From: Thalassomonas viridans
GTDB lineage: Bacteria > Pseudomonadota > Gammaproteobacteria > Enterobacterales > Alteromonadaceae
Reading direction: 5' to 3'
Length of the DNA stretch: 64,000 bases
Assembly (NCBI RefSeq): GCF_000948985.2
Contig: NZ_CP059734.1
Coordinates: forward strand, 248,001-312,000
The notes under the pieces: generated by a model
Seen by the model: only the letters and a program-made list of their open reading frames with translations
Told to the model about the DNA's origin: nothing
The model's database searches: none
Made by a program: the position numbers and the translations under genes
Shown: piece after piece, positions 1-8,304 of the stretch
How the letters are laid out: each line of letters starts with the position of its first letter
Numbering within the stretch: the first letter of the stretch is position 1

Positions 1-204
1 TGTGTAGCGATCGAATTTCAGGGCTGGGGTGTAAGTGGCTTTTAGTGTATCCGGGATTGCAGAAATTCCCGATTCATTAACCTCAGGAACAGTAGGCGCT
101 GTCGGTGATGTGGTGGTGTTTTTACTGTTGCCGGAACCGCCGCATGCCGCCAATGTGGCACAGACCGCCAGGGCCAATACGCTGTTGGTGAAATTTATAT
201 TCAT
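1..204 (-). CDS. Lipoprotein, 3' part beyond the left edge
   Basis: The reading frame starts at an ATG preceded by GGGAG and stays open for 68 codons to the window edge. The N-terminus (MNINFTNSVLALAVCATLAA) is a lipoprotein signal ending in a lipobox LAAC, so Cys21 would be lipidated. After it comes a low-complexity Ser/Thr/Pro linker typical of surface or periplasmic lipoproteins. The part present has no recognisable domain, so no function is given. It is divergent from the response regulator gene and shares the intergenic region with the GTAAG boxes, which suggests it could be a target of that two-component system (inference). Confidence 0.7.
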   Translation of the reverse strand, partial: MNINFTNSVLALAVCATLAACGGSGNSKNTTTSPTAPTVPEVNESGISAIPDTLKATYTPALKFDRYT

Positions 205-287
205 GATTTTCTCCCTGATTTTTCCTGTAAAATTAATATCAAGTTTTAAGTTGTGAACCATTGTCCGATAAACCGGCAGCTTTTAGG

Positions 288-342
288 GTAAGCGGGAGTA
301 AGGCATTGTAAGAGGCCCGCGGCTTATGTAAGCAGGTGTAAG
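288..342 (+). promoter_or_regulatory. Five phased GTAAG boxes, probable response-regulator operator
   Basis: GTAAG occurs at 288, 298, 308, 328 and 338, exactly 10 bp apart with one missing position at 318. Direct pentamer repeats spaced one helical turn apart are the usual site form of OmpR-family regulators; CpxR boxes are GTAAA-N5-GTAAA. The array lies between the divergent lipoprotein gene and the RstA-like regulator gene. Autoregulation and control of the lipoprotein gene is the natural inference. Confidence 0.6.
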
Positions 343-414
343 CCTCTCTTCAAACAGAGGAACTTTTCCGCTACATTTGAATCGCCGATTAGATATGCCC
401 TTCCGGGAGAAAGA

Positions 415-1089
415 ATGAACAAGACACATGTATTACTTATTGAAGATGACGATGAGATATCCCGGTTAACGGCAATGTATCTGGAAGCTGAGGGCTACCG
501 GATGGGTGTGGTTAAGGACGGCAGCCTGGCGCTGGCGGCGATCAAAGAGATAATGCCGGAGCTGATCATTCTTGACCTTATGCTGCCGGGGATGAGCGGT
601 ATTGAAATATGTAAGCTCGCCAGAGAGTTTTACCAGCAGCCGATCCTTATTTTGACGGCCTGTGATGATGATGTCAGTGAAGTAAGCCTTTTAAAAATGG
701 GGGCGGACGATTATCTGGTGAAACCCTTAAGGCCCCATGTACTGGTGGCAAGAATAGAAGCCTTGCTGAGGCGAAATAAAGCGCCGCAAGTTTCTCCCCC
801 CTCTCCTTTTACCATCAGTGAACAAAGCAACCAGGTGAGTTTTAAAGGTAAAACACTGGCTTTGACCAGTGCCGAATATGAAATGCTGAAGTTACTGCAC
901 AAACATGCCGGTGAGGTGATCAGCCGCGAACAATGCTGTCAGGCACTGAGGGGCATAGATTATGACTTTAGCAACAGGTCTATCGATATGCGCATTTCGG
1001 GATTAAGGAAAAAACTCGGTGATGATCAAGCGCCCTACAAAGTTATTGTTACGGTAAGAAACCAGGGATATAAGCTGATCAATGAATAA
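415..1089 (+). CDS. OmpR/PhoB-family response regulator (RstA-like)
   Basis: This is the DNA-binding regulator of a two-component pair. It has 224 residues, the normal length. The receiver domain (about 1-120) has the acidic pocket D11-D12, phospho-acceptor D54 in ILDLMLPG, the conserved Thr in ILTA and Lys in VKPLRP. The winged-helix output domain (about 130-222) ends with the usual RNQGYKL stretch. The ATG follows GGGAG at good spacing. The gene overlaps the kinase gene by 8 bp, so the two are cotranscribed and translationally coupled. The RstA assignment rests on the kinase resembling RstB; CpxR-like is the alternative. The phased GTAAG boxes upstream are probably its own target. Confidence 0.93.
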   Translation: MNKTHVLLIEDDDEISRLTAMYLEAEGYRMGVVKDGSLALAAIKEIMPELIILDLMLPGMSGIEICKLAREFYQQPILILTACDDDVSEVSLLKMGADDYLVKPLRPHVLVARIEALLRRNKAPQVSPPSPFTISEQSNQVSFKGKTLALTSAEYEMLKLLHKHAGEVISREQCCQALRGIDYDFSNRSIDMRISGLRKKLGDDQAPYKVIVTVRNQGYKLINE

Positions 1090-2434
1090 GTCGTCGTTGT
1101 CGCTGTTTCCGCGCCTTTATCTGGGCATAGTGCTTACCGTTATTTTGAGTATTACTCTGACCCGGTTTGTGGTTGAAATTTACAGTGAGCGGGAAGAGCT
1201 GAATTTCTTCATCAGGGATGCCAATTATATCCTGGATTATATTGAGGACAGTCAGCTGGCTGAAACCGCAGCTAAGCAGCCAAATATCCGTTTGCCTTTT
1301 CCGTTTAATATCGAGTTTTCCGCCAGGTTTGTTGACTTAAAAACCAATGAACAGGTGTGTACAGCATGCGAATTTCTGAAAACGGTAGACAATCAGCATT
1401 ATTATGAGCTGGAAGAAGGCGAGCGTATGATGCAGGCTAAGCTGGCAGGGCTTAACCGAGACGTGATCATCTATGAAAAACTTGATAGTGAACGCAGTAG
1501 TGAAGAGTTGTCGGCCATGGATGCTGAGATGGATATCGGTCAATTGATCTTCTTTTTACAGATAGCCGTTATCTCATTATTCCTGGGGTTGACCATTTAC
1601 CGGCCGATTAAGAAATTACAGGCGCAGATCAAAGCCCTTATTCATTCCCACCGCTTGTTTGGTGAAGGCAATCTGACGATAAAAGCCGATGAGAATATTC
1701 AAAAGCCCTTGGATGAGCTGGCGGCAAGTTTTAATGAAATGGCCCGTGCCATTGAGGAAAATGTTAAAGAGCGGGATATCTTTGCCCAGGCCATACCCCA
1801 TGAGGTGAGAACGCCGCTGAGCCGTATTCAGCTGGCTTCGGGGTTGATCCGTAAAAAAAGCCAGGATCTGGACGTGCTGGTATTGCTTGATGATCTCGAC
1901 AGCTATATTGTCGATATTAATGAGCTGATTGGCCAAATAGTGGAGTTTTCACGGGTTAATGAGCATAAAGATATTGAAGGTGAGCAATATCAAAATATTA
2001 AGCTGCGGGCTTTTGTCGAATCAAGGGTCAGGATGCTGGCAAATGCCCATAATAAATCCTTGGTTCTGGCGATTGATAACGGCCTGGAAATAATCGCTAA
2101 CCCGATTTATCTGAGATTGTTAATTGATAATTTTATTAAAAATGCCCTTAACCATGGCAAGGAGCAGATCAAGGTGTCGGCATTTATTATCAACAAGCAG
2201 CTTACCATTGAGGTTGAAGACGATGGTGTTGGTGTTCCCGTTAATGACAGAGCGACTATTTTTATTCCTTTCGCCAGGCTGGATAAGAGTCGCAGCAGGA
2301 TAACCGGGGGGCTGGGGCTTGGTTTGCCGATAGCAAAAGCCGCTGCCGATAAAATGGGAGGGGAAATTAAGGTATCGGACTCAGCTTTGGGTGGTGCGAG
2401 CTTTTCATTTATTCAGATTATCCACCATAAATAA
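1082..2434 (+). CDS. Sensor histidine kinase (RstB-like)
   Basis: This inner-membrane kinase partners the upstream regulator. It has 450 residues. A transmembrane segment at about 10-30 and another at about 155-175 enclose a periplasmic sensor of roughly 120 residues containing CxxC (CTAC). A HAMP domain follows, then the H-box AIPHEVRTPLSR with phospho-acceptor H240, the N-box NFIKNALNHG and G-boxes DDGVGV and GGLGLGLPIA. The IPHE-RTPL form of the H-box is typical of the RstB/EnvZ-type HisKA group. The sensed signal cannot be deduced; the periplasmic CxxC could respond to metal or redox state (speculation). Confidence 0.92.
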   Translation: MNKSSLSLFPRLYLGIVLTVILSITLTRFVVEIYSEREELNFFIRDANYILDYIEDSQLAETAAKQPNIRLPFPFNIEFSARFVDLKTNEQVCTACEFLKTVDNQHYYELEEGERMMQAKLAGLNRDVIIYEKLDSERSSEELSAMDAEMDIGQLIFFLQIAVISLFLGLTIYRPIKKLQAQIKALIHSHRLFGEGNLTIKADENIQKPLDELAASFNEMARAIEENVKERDIFAQAIPHEVRTPLSRIQLASGLIRKKSQDLDVLVLLDDLDSYIVDINELIGQIVEFSRVNEHKDIEGEQYQNIKLRAFVESRVRMLANAHNKSLVLAIDNGLEIIANPIYLRLLIDNFIKNALNHGKEQIKVSAFIINKQLTIEVEDDGVGVPVNDRATIFIPFARLDKSRSRITGGLGLGLPIAKAAADKMGGEIKVSDSALGGASFSFIQIIHHK

Positions 2435-2453
2435 AGACCCTGTATAAACATTA

Positions 2454-2481
2454 GTGCACCACTAAATGACAGGTGGTGCAC
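2454..2481. terminator. Hairpin between convergent genes
   Basis: GTGCACCAC and GTGGTGCAC form a perfect 9-bp stem around an 11-nt loop, between the kinase gene and the convergent hydrolase gene. No U-run follows on either strand, so a role as intrinsic terminator is only probable. Confidence 0.45.
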
Positions 2482-2510
2482 CGATTCACTGAATACAGTT
2501 CCGGCGTTTG

Positions 2511-5318
2511 TCAGTAGGCACTAATCCACTGCTGTTCATTTCCTCCCAGATATGACCACAAACCGACATTGCTGCTGTTGCCGGTGCCAAAGGCATGTAC
2601 CGCCATACGATGGGCCGTGCGGGGGCGTAAGCTATTTCCCGTTATGTTCCAGCGCATGTTATCCGAGTTCTGGCAGCTCCACAGCACCAGCTTACCGTTG
2701 TTGTAAAACTGGCCGCCGTTATCCAGGCATTTGTTCCAGTTGAGGCGGCTGCGGACAAACCCCGTAGATGCTTCATAAAACCACTTTTGCGCCCGGCTAT
2801 TGTTGCAATCATAGGATTGCACATTGGTGCCGTTGAATGTCCAGCCGCCGGCGACATCCAGACACCTGCCGTTGTTTTTATTGATCAGTGAAAAGTAACT
2901 GTTGCTGCTGCCTTTGTCGTCCGGGTAGCCGCCGTGGGTCATATCTGTGGTCAGGTATACCGGGCTTTTTCCCTGAGCAAGCATTTGGTTAATGGCCGAC
3001 TGTAATTTAACTAAATCGCCGCTGCCTAAACCGGCATTGCCGTCGATGATCAAGGCAAAGTGCATAGTGCTGGTATTCTCTCCTGCATCAGCATCGTCCC
3101 AGATACGTAGCAGATGACCGGCACCGGCTTGCTTATGGGGATCGGTACTGAGCATGACTTCATTATTGCTCTGGTTGGGAGTAGTGGATAGCGGCAGGTT
3201 TTGATGTATGCCCTTGTCGGTGATAATCACCAGGTTTTGGCTTTGCATTAATCGCGGCAGGTAGATTTCCGTTGGCGCGTCGGAATTGCGCCCGCGCCAG
3301 GCGGCAAAGGCAAAACGGGTGTTGCGGAAAAACTCTTTGTTGATGAAATGGTCCGCCAGCGTGGCACGTATGCTGTGGTAAGTCATGGTTTCGCTGCCCT
3401 CATCCCTAACCTTGCCTTCATAGGCAAAGTGCATCAAGTCTCCCTGAATGGCTCGCGGGTAGGCCCGTTCTACCAGTTCCTGGCGTACATTGTAATTAGC
3501 GCCGTAATGGCTGATCACCGAAAAGTTTTCGTTGTTCCAGGCATCGTCCTGGGTCTTGATGTTGTCCGGATTGCCGTTTTGCAGCTCATAGTGGTTGTCG
3601 TAATAATAGTCCCAGCCCCACTGGGTTCCGCTGACCAAGGGAGTGTAAAAGTCGACGAAGCGGTCTTTGCCGTGAACCCGGTCTGAAGATTCCATTGCCT
3701 GGTAGGTGCCGTTTACCACACGGGAGGTATCTGTATGGCCGTAGCCTTCCAGCCACATGCCGAACTCGGACAAGAATGGCGCCAGATTCAGATAACGGGC
3801 TTCATCACGGATCAGATCTAAATTACCAAAATAACCGGCATTGCGGGCAACCGACAGGTCGGCTACCCCCATACGTGCCTGATCGTAAAAGTGCGGGGTA
3901 AACACGAAGCCGTCACCCGGCTGATAATCGAGATAATGTCCGCCGGTGGCCGGGGCCGTGATACCTGCGATAGAACTCCAGAACACCATAGGTTCGGCAA
4001 ATACTTCCTTGTTTTGCCAGCCCTGGCGGTCCAGTTCGGCGCGGACCCGCTCATAAAACGGCCATAAGATTTTATTATCAAAGTCTTTGTAGCTCATCTG
4101 GCCGATACCGCCGTCGAAAGGTTCATTGATTGGCTCCAAGCCAATGATTTGCGCGAACTCCTTCGGGGTTAATTTGGATTTGATATAACGAGCCACCTGC
4201 CCTATTTGCCAGACAAAGGCTGTTTGTACATAGGTCAGCTGTTCGCCGAGGCTTTTGCCGGTAGCTGTATCCCTTAGCATTAATTGCTGGTTTGTATTGC
4301 TGGTGCTGCACTCGGCAAGCTTGAAATTACCATTATTGTTCTGAACGCATTTATTGAAATCCAGGGCGCTGTGCAAACGTCCGCGCCGATCCAGGATGAA
4401 TTGCTGGGCTTTAGTGCCGTTGCATTGGTAAATCTGGATATCGGTATTATCAGAGGTTCTTGCGCCGGCGACGTCGAGGCACTTGCTGTTATCTTTTGCC
4501 AGATACAGGCTGCCGTCTTGTTGATAGTGCCATTGCTGGCCCGGCTGGCCGTTACAGTTTGCCGTTAATACCGTGGTGGAATTAGCGGTGCTACCGTCTT
4601 TGATATCGGCGCAGGTATTTGTGTCGGGCAAATATAATTCTGCCTCCGCCAAGTGCCGGTCCATCACCCAGTGATCATACCAAAAAGAGCGCATGGCATT
4701 GCGTACCGCGTCGTCAGAGAGTTTATGGGCCGACCAGGTTACTTTGCAGGGAATGCCGCAATTGTCTTTGCCGTTTATATCCGCTACCGCCCATTTGGGG
4801 GCGCCATTGCCGGTATTGTCTGAGTCTGGGGTGAAAGTATGGCGGCTATACAGGTCTGAGTGGTAATCGAGCAGCACATAAATGTCGTTGCGCATTGCCT
4901 CTTTCATATAGGCGATGGCGTTATCAAGGTAATCATAATTTATGGTGTCGGCGGCTGTGTGTATGCCTTCCCAGGCAAGGGTGTAACGCACGATATTGCT
5001 GCCGGTTTGTTGTCCCAGCAGGGATAAGCTGGCGCGGGCGTCTTCAACATTTTTAAAAGGCTGGAAGCCGAACTGCGCCAGTTTTACTTTGCCGGAAACA
5101 TTGAAACCGCGGAAGCTCCGCTCCCGGCCCAGGGCATCTTTAAATACCTTATCCGTTTGGCCGTTGTAAGTTTTAGTGCTTATGCTGATTTCGGTTGCAG
5201 CGGCGCTGTAGGCATAATCAAGATTGTGCTGGCCGGAAAAGGCCGATCCTGTGAATGCTATGTTTGCCAGTAATATACCGGCAAGAGCTGTCCGTTTGCT
5301 TTTATTACTTCTGTCCAT
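2511..5318 (-). CDS. Secreted GH5-family glycoside hydrolase with an inserted and a C-terminal ricin-type lectin domain
   Basis: This is a probable extracellular polysaccharide or glycolipid hydrolase of 935 residues with a signal peptide (about 1-28). The GH5 (clan A TIM barrel) signature includes the early RGFNVSG strand, the acid/base motif LEPINEP (E399) and the nucleophile motif FLSEFG (E518). Two ricin-type beta-trefoil (CBM13-like) modules with CLDVAG and QW repeats are present. One lies at about 232-350, inside the catalytic domain before the acid/base Glu; the other is at the C-terminus (about 810-935). The NEP and SEFG spacing otherwise resembles endoglycoceramidase-like GH5, but the substrate is not certain. 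It stands alone, convergent with the two-component genes. Confidence 0.85.
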   Translation of the reverse strand: MDRSNKSKRTALAGILLANIAFTGSAFSGQHNLDYAYSAAATEISISTKTYNGQTDKVFKDALGRERSFRGFNVSGKVKLAQFGFQPFKNVEDARASLSLLGQQTGSNIVRYTLAWEGIHTAADTINYDYLDNAIAYMKEAMRNDIYVLLDYHSDLYSRHTFTPDSDNTGNGAPKWAVADINGKDNCGIPCKVTWSAHKLSDDAVRNAMRSFWYDHWVMDRHLAEAELYLPDTNTCADIKDGSTANSTTVLTANCNGQPGQQWHYQQDGSLYLAKDNSKCLDVAGARTSDNTDIQIYQCNGTKAQQFILDRRGRLHSALDFNKCVQNNNGNFKLAECSTSNTNQQLMLRDTATGKSLGEQLTYVQTAFVWQIGQVARYIKSKLTPKEFAQIIGLEPINEPFDGGIGQMSYKDFDNKILWPFYERVRAELDRQGWQNKEVFAEPMVFWSSIAGITAPATGGHYLDYQPGDGFVFTPHFYDQARMGVADLSVARNAGYFGNLDLIRDEARYLNLAPFLSEFGMWLEGYGHTDTSRVVNGTYQAMESSDRVHGKDRFVDFYTPLVSGTQWGWDYYYDNHYELQNGNPDNIKTQDDAWNNENFSVISHYGANYNVRQELVERAYPRAIQGDLMHFAYEGKVRDEGSETMTYHSIRATLADHFINKEFFRNTRFAFAAWRGRNSDAPTEIYLPRLMQSQNLVIITDKGIHQNLPLSTTPNQSNNEVMLSTDPHKQAGAGHLLRIWDDADAGENTSTMHFALIIDGNAGLGSGDLVKLQSAINQMLAQGKSPVYLTTDMTHGGYPDDKGSSNSYFSLINKNNGRCLDVAGGWTFNGTNVQSYDCNNSRAQKWFYEASTGFVRSRLNWNKCLDNGGQFYNNGKLVLWSCQNSDNMRWNITGNSLRPRTAHRMAVHAFGTGNSSNVGLWSYLGGNEQQWISAY

Positions 5319-5509
5319 GAGCTGTCCTTATTGAAAGTTTTGATAAGACAGCGGAAACTCTTACGGTATTTTGCTCTGCTTTTCTATGCGATTTTTATTT
5401 TTCAATATTTAATGTCTTTATCAAGTGCTAACTTGGCTGCTTTTTTCTGTAGAAATTTATTTTTATACTTTTCATGCTATTAGCTGGCAGAAATGTTTGC
5501 AAATAAAAT

Positions 5510-5545
5510 GCCCACTACACAAAGGTTTTTTATCATGTAGTGGGC
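5510..5545 (-). terminator. Terminator of the secreted protease gene
   Basis: GCCCACTACA and TGTAGTGGGC make a perfect 10-bp stem with a 16-nt loop, about 50 bp past the stop codon of the protease gene. On the minus strand it is followed by the T-rich ATTTTATTTGC. Confidence 0.65.
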
Positions 5546-5597
5546 CAAGTGTATTTTTCTAATAAGAAAAATAGGTCATGTATGCGTTACCGGCTGC

Positions 5598-7856
5598 TTA
5601 TTGGTAACTCCACTGCTCGTCAACTCCGGTTACGGCGCGATAAGCACGTACGCCAACATGCCAGGTACCCGGCGTTGGGTTGTCGATGACGCAGGATTCG
5701 TTATTTGAACTCGTCCACGAGCGGCAGTTGTATGCACTTGTGGTTGGTTGTGAACCTGCACGCAAATAAAGATCTGCATCGCCTGAGCCATTGCTTGTAG
5801 TTACCGTCAGTGTACTCGTACCGGCGGGAACATCTATAGTATGGCGGAACCAGTTATTGGTACTTAAGTCGATATCGAGGTTACTGCCACTGTCGCCACC
5901 GCTGCCTCCGGTTTGGTAACTTCCCACTAAAGAGACCCCGGAATAAGTGCTGTAGGCACGAACCATAACGTAGTAGGTACCGGCTTGCGCACTGCTAAAG
6001 CTGCAGTCCTCATTGTTACCGCCTAAATAAGGACGGCAGTCGTAGTCGCTTGTGGTTGGCTTAGAACCAAACTTGACGTAGAGATCGGCATCGCCGCTGC
6101 CACCCGACATATTAAAGTCTACGCTTGTCGCTTCTGCCGGTACCGTGAGGAAAAACTCCTGTTCGTTGCCGCTGGAGTCAGCAAGTCCGGTGACAGGAAC
6201 GCCATTGGTTAATTGCCCCTGGGTTGGGTCGGCTAGATCAACGGATCTGGTAGTTGAGTCCTGATTGCCGTCGTTGTCGGTTACCGTAAGGGTTACACTG
6301 TAGCTGCCGTATGCGCCATAGGTGTGGCTTGGGTTTGTGCCGCTGCCGCTGCTGTTATCGCCGAATGTCCAGGCATATGAGGTGATAGTGCCGTTATTGT
6401 CGGTGGAGCCGGAACCGTCGAAATCACAGCTTAGGCCGTTACAGTTGAAGCTGAAGCTGGCGTTGGGCAGTTCTGGGCCGGCGCCGCTTGCTTCACGGCC
6501 GTCAATGGCCAATTCGCCGGTATTGGCGGCGTCTAACCAGTTGCTGGCCCCGTTGTTCCAGCTGACCGACAAAGCGCCGTACCAGTCGGAGGAGTTATTG
6601 CCGCAGGCGGCGCCGCCACCGTGCAGTTGGCCTATGACCCGTTTGTTTTGATCATATAAAGGCGAACCGGAAGAGCCAGGTTCTGTAGTACCTAAATCCC
6701 AGTCGATTACCCGTACATGCGTGCCGTTAGGGGTTTCGGTATTACTGCTGTAGTTGGTGCGCACGACATTGTCGTTTTCAAAGCTGATGCGCTTTTCGTC
6801 AACATTGGGGTGATGGATGCCTACCGCAGAAGTGTTCAGGGTAGTATTGGCATTCCAGCCGGATAAATAGACATTGTGGTTGGGGTCGAAGGGGTCATCC
6901 AATTCCACCAGGGTGAAGTCAGAACTGCTGTTGCCCGCCCTGAAAATAGCGCCGGTGTTAAACTGGTTCAGCTGGCCGTCGCCATTGCCTCCGCTGTCGC
7001 CACTGCCGGGCTCGCGGCAATAGCTGTTTTCGAAGTTCCAGTAGGTGACCAGCGAAGCGGCATTGCTTGAGGTTATGCCGCAGTGATCTGCGGTCAGAAA
7101 CATGCCTTTGCCGTCGTTTGCGGTGTTGTTGAGCACACTACCGGTACAGAACAGCGAGCCGCCGGTACTGTAGGCTGCCACTGAGCGGATTTGCTGACGC
7201 CAGTCGTCACCTGCCGGGCAGACTACATCGACATTACAGGAGCCGGATAATATTCTTGACTCCTGAAACACATCTTGCAGATCTGAGCCGATATAGCCGT
7301 GGTTGACCGAGGTTAACTCAAGCTCTAAGAAATCAAGCTTTTTGGTGGGGATATTGACTTCGATGACTACAGTGTCGCCTGTAATCATGGGAGTCCAAAG
7401 TTGTCCGTGATCTTCGTTATCCTTGGAGGTAAACGGACGGATCATCTGCTCGCCGCTTGGCGAGTAAACAAACAGTGAGCCCCCTTCTGGCATATAAAAC
7501 TTAGTAAAGCCCAGGTTTAAAGATAAGGCTCCCGGGGAGCTTATTTTGGTGCGCCAAACAGAATAGGATTCCTTCCCTTGAATGGCCGGCACAGATGCCC
7601 AATTGGCGTCTGGTTTAATGGATACTGCTATTGGCTCGGCAAATTGCAACACAGGTTCAGTCGATTGTGCCAAACGCTTGGCGTCACGGGCACGAAGTGC
7701 TGCATTATCTAAAGCGCTCATAGTGACTTCAGGCATGGCTTGAAGCGTTTGGGCGGTATTAAGTGACATGGGGGATGTCGGTGGTTCTGCCGAAAACACT
7801 GTCGTGGATGCCAGTGCCATCATTATTGTTGTATATTTGAGTATTCCTTTATACAT
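5598..7856 (-). CDS. Secreted trypsin-like serine endopeptidase (lysyl endopeptidase type) with PKD and two PPC domains
   Basis: This is an extracellular protease of 752 residues with a signal peptide (cleavage near SAE, residue 23). A propeptide of about 200 residues precedes the mature start near SCNVDVVCP. The catalytic triad is visible: H258 in TADHCG, D313 in SDFTLVEL and S398 in PGSSGSPL. This matches the S1 lysyl endopeptidase (Achromobacter protease I) family, including its many Cys residues. Downstream are a PKD domain (about 488-565, ending SVTLTVTDNDG) and two pre-peptidase C-terminal domains (about 580-660 and 675-752), each with SGDADLY. Such C-terminal modules usually help type II secretion or substrate binding and may be removed. 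Lys-specificity is inferred from the family. Confidence 0.88.
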   Translation of the reverse strand: MYKGILKYTTIMMALASTTVFSAEPPTSPMSLNTAQTLQAMPEVTMSALDNAALRARDAKRLAQSTEPVLQFAEPIAVSIKPDANWASVPAIQGKESYSVWRTKISSPGALSLNLGFTKFYMPEGGSLFVYSPSGEQMIRPFTSKDNEDHGQLWTPMITGDTVVIEVNIPTKKLDFLELELTSVNHGYIGSDLQDVFQESRILSGSCNVDVVCPAGDDWRQQIRSVAAYSTGGSLFCTGSVLNNTANDGKGMFLTADHCGITSSNAASLVTYWNFENSYCREPGSGDSGGNGDGQLNQFNTGAIFRAGNSSSDFTLVELDDPFDPNHNVYLSGWNANTTLNTSAVGIHHPNVDEKRISFENDNVVRTNYSSNTETPNGTHVRVIDWDLGTTEPGSSGSPLYDQNKRVIGQLHGGGAACGNNSSDWYGALSVSWNNGASNWLDAANTGELAIDGREASGAGPELPNASFSFNCNGLSCDFDGSGSTDNNGTITSYAWTFGDNSSGSGTNPSHTYGAYGSYSVTLTVTDNDGNQDSTTRSVDLADPTQGQLTNGVPVTGLADSSGNEQEFFLTVPAEATSVDFNMSGGSGDADLYVKFGSKPTTSDYDCRPYLGGNNEDCSFSSAQAGTYYVMVRAYSTYSGVSLVGSYQTGGSGGDSGSNLDIDLSTNNWFRHTIDVPAGTSTLTVTTSNGSGDADLYLRAGSQPTTSAYNCRSWTSSNNESCVIDNPTPGTWHVGVRAYRAVTGVDEQWSYQ

Positions 7857-8304
7857 AAATTCATCCTTATTATTATTTATGTCTTTTCAAATCAATAGAT
7901 TAAGGATGGCATGCCAACACTTAAATCATACAACCAATACCTGGCCTCCTACTGCTAACCAATTGCAATCAAACCGCAGAAATGAAAAGTTTTTCGCTAT
8001 AACAAATTTCACTAAAAGTAATCGGCGCTATATGTTCCTCAACTCAATATAAACGCCGAGTGATTAACTGAAGTTAAACCTCAGAAGAAAAAGATATAGA
8101 CCAGAGGTTAATACCTGTCAATAAATTGTAGAAATAAGTTAACAGGCAGTTACATTGAATTTTACAAATCAGCAATTCATAAGTATCAGGGGCAGGCTAC
8201 AGACTTCAGGTTTGTTGGTACTTACTATCTGGCTAAAATTTTTATATTTTTACTTTGTTGATATTTAATCTTTCGTTTTGACTTTAAGGCTGGTGTTTTG
8301 AACC
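7857..8304. other. Intergenic region, no gene seen
   Basis: This AT-rich 448-bp stretch lies between the start of the protease gene and the end of the DUF393/LMF gene. It must hold the protease promoter. I see no conserved RNA, repeat or convincing coding frame. Confidence 0.5.

Noticed and set aside
35..256. Plus-strand frame over the left edge
   Set aside because: The minus strand has a lipoprotein signal with lipobox and a good ribosome site; the plus frame is its shadow.
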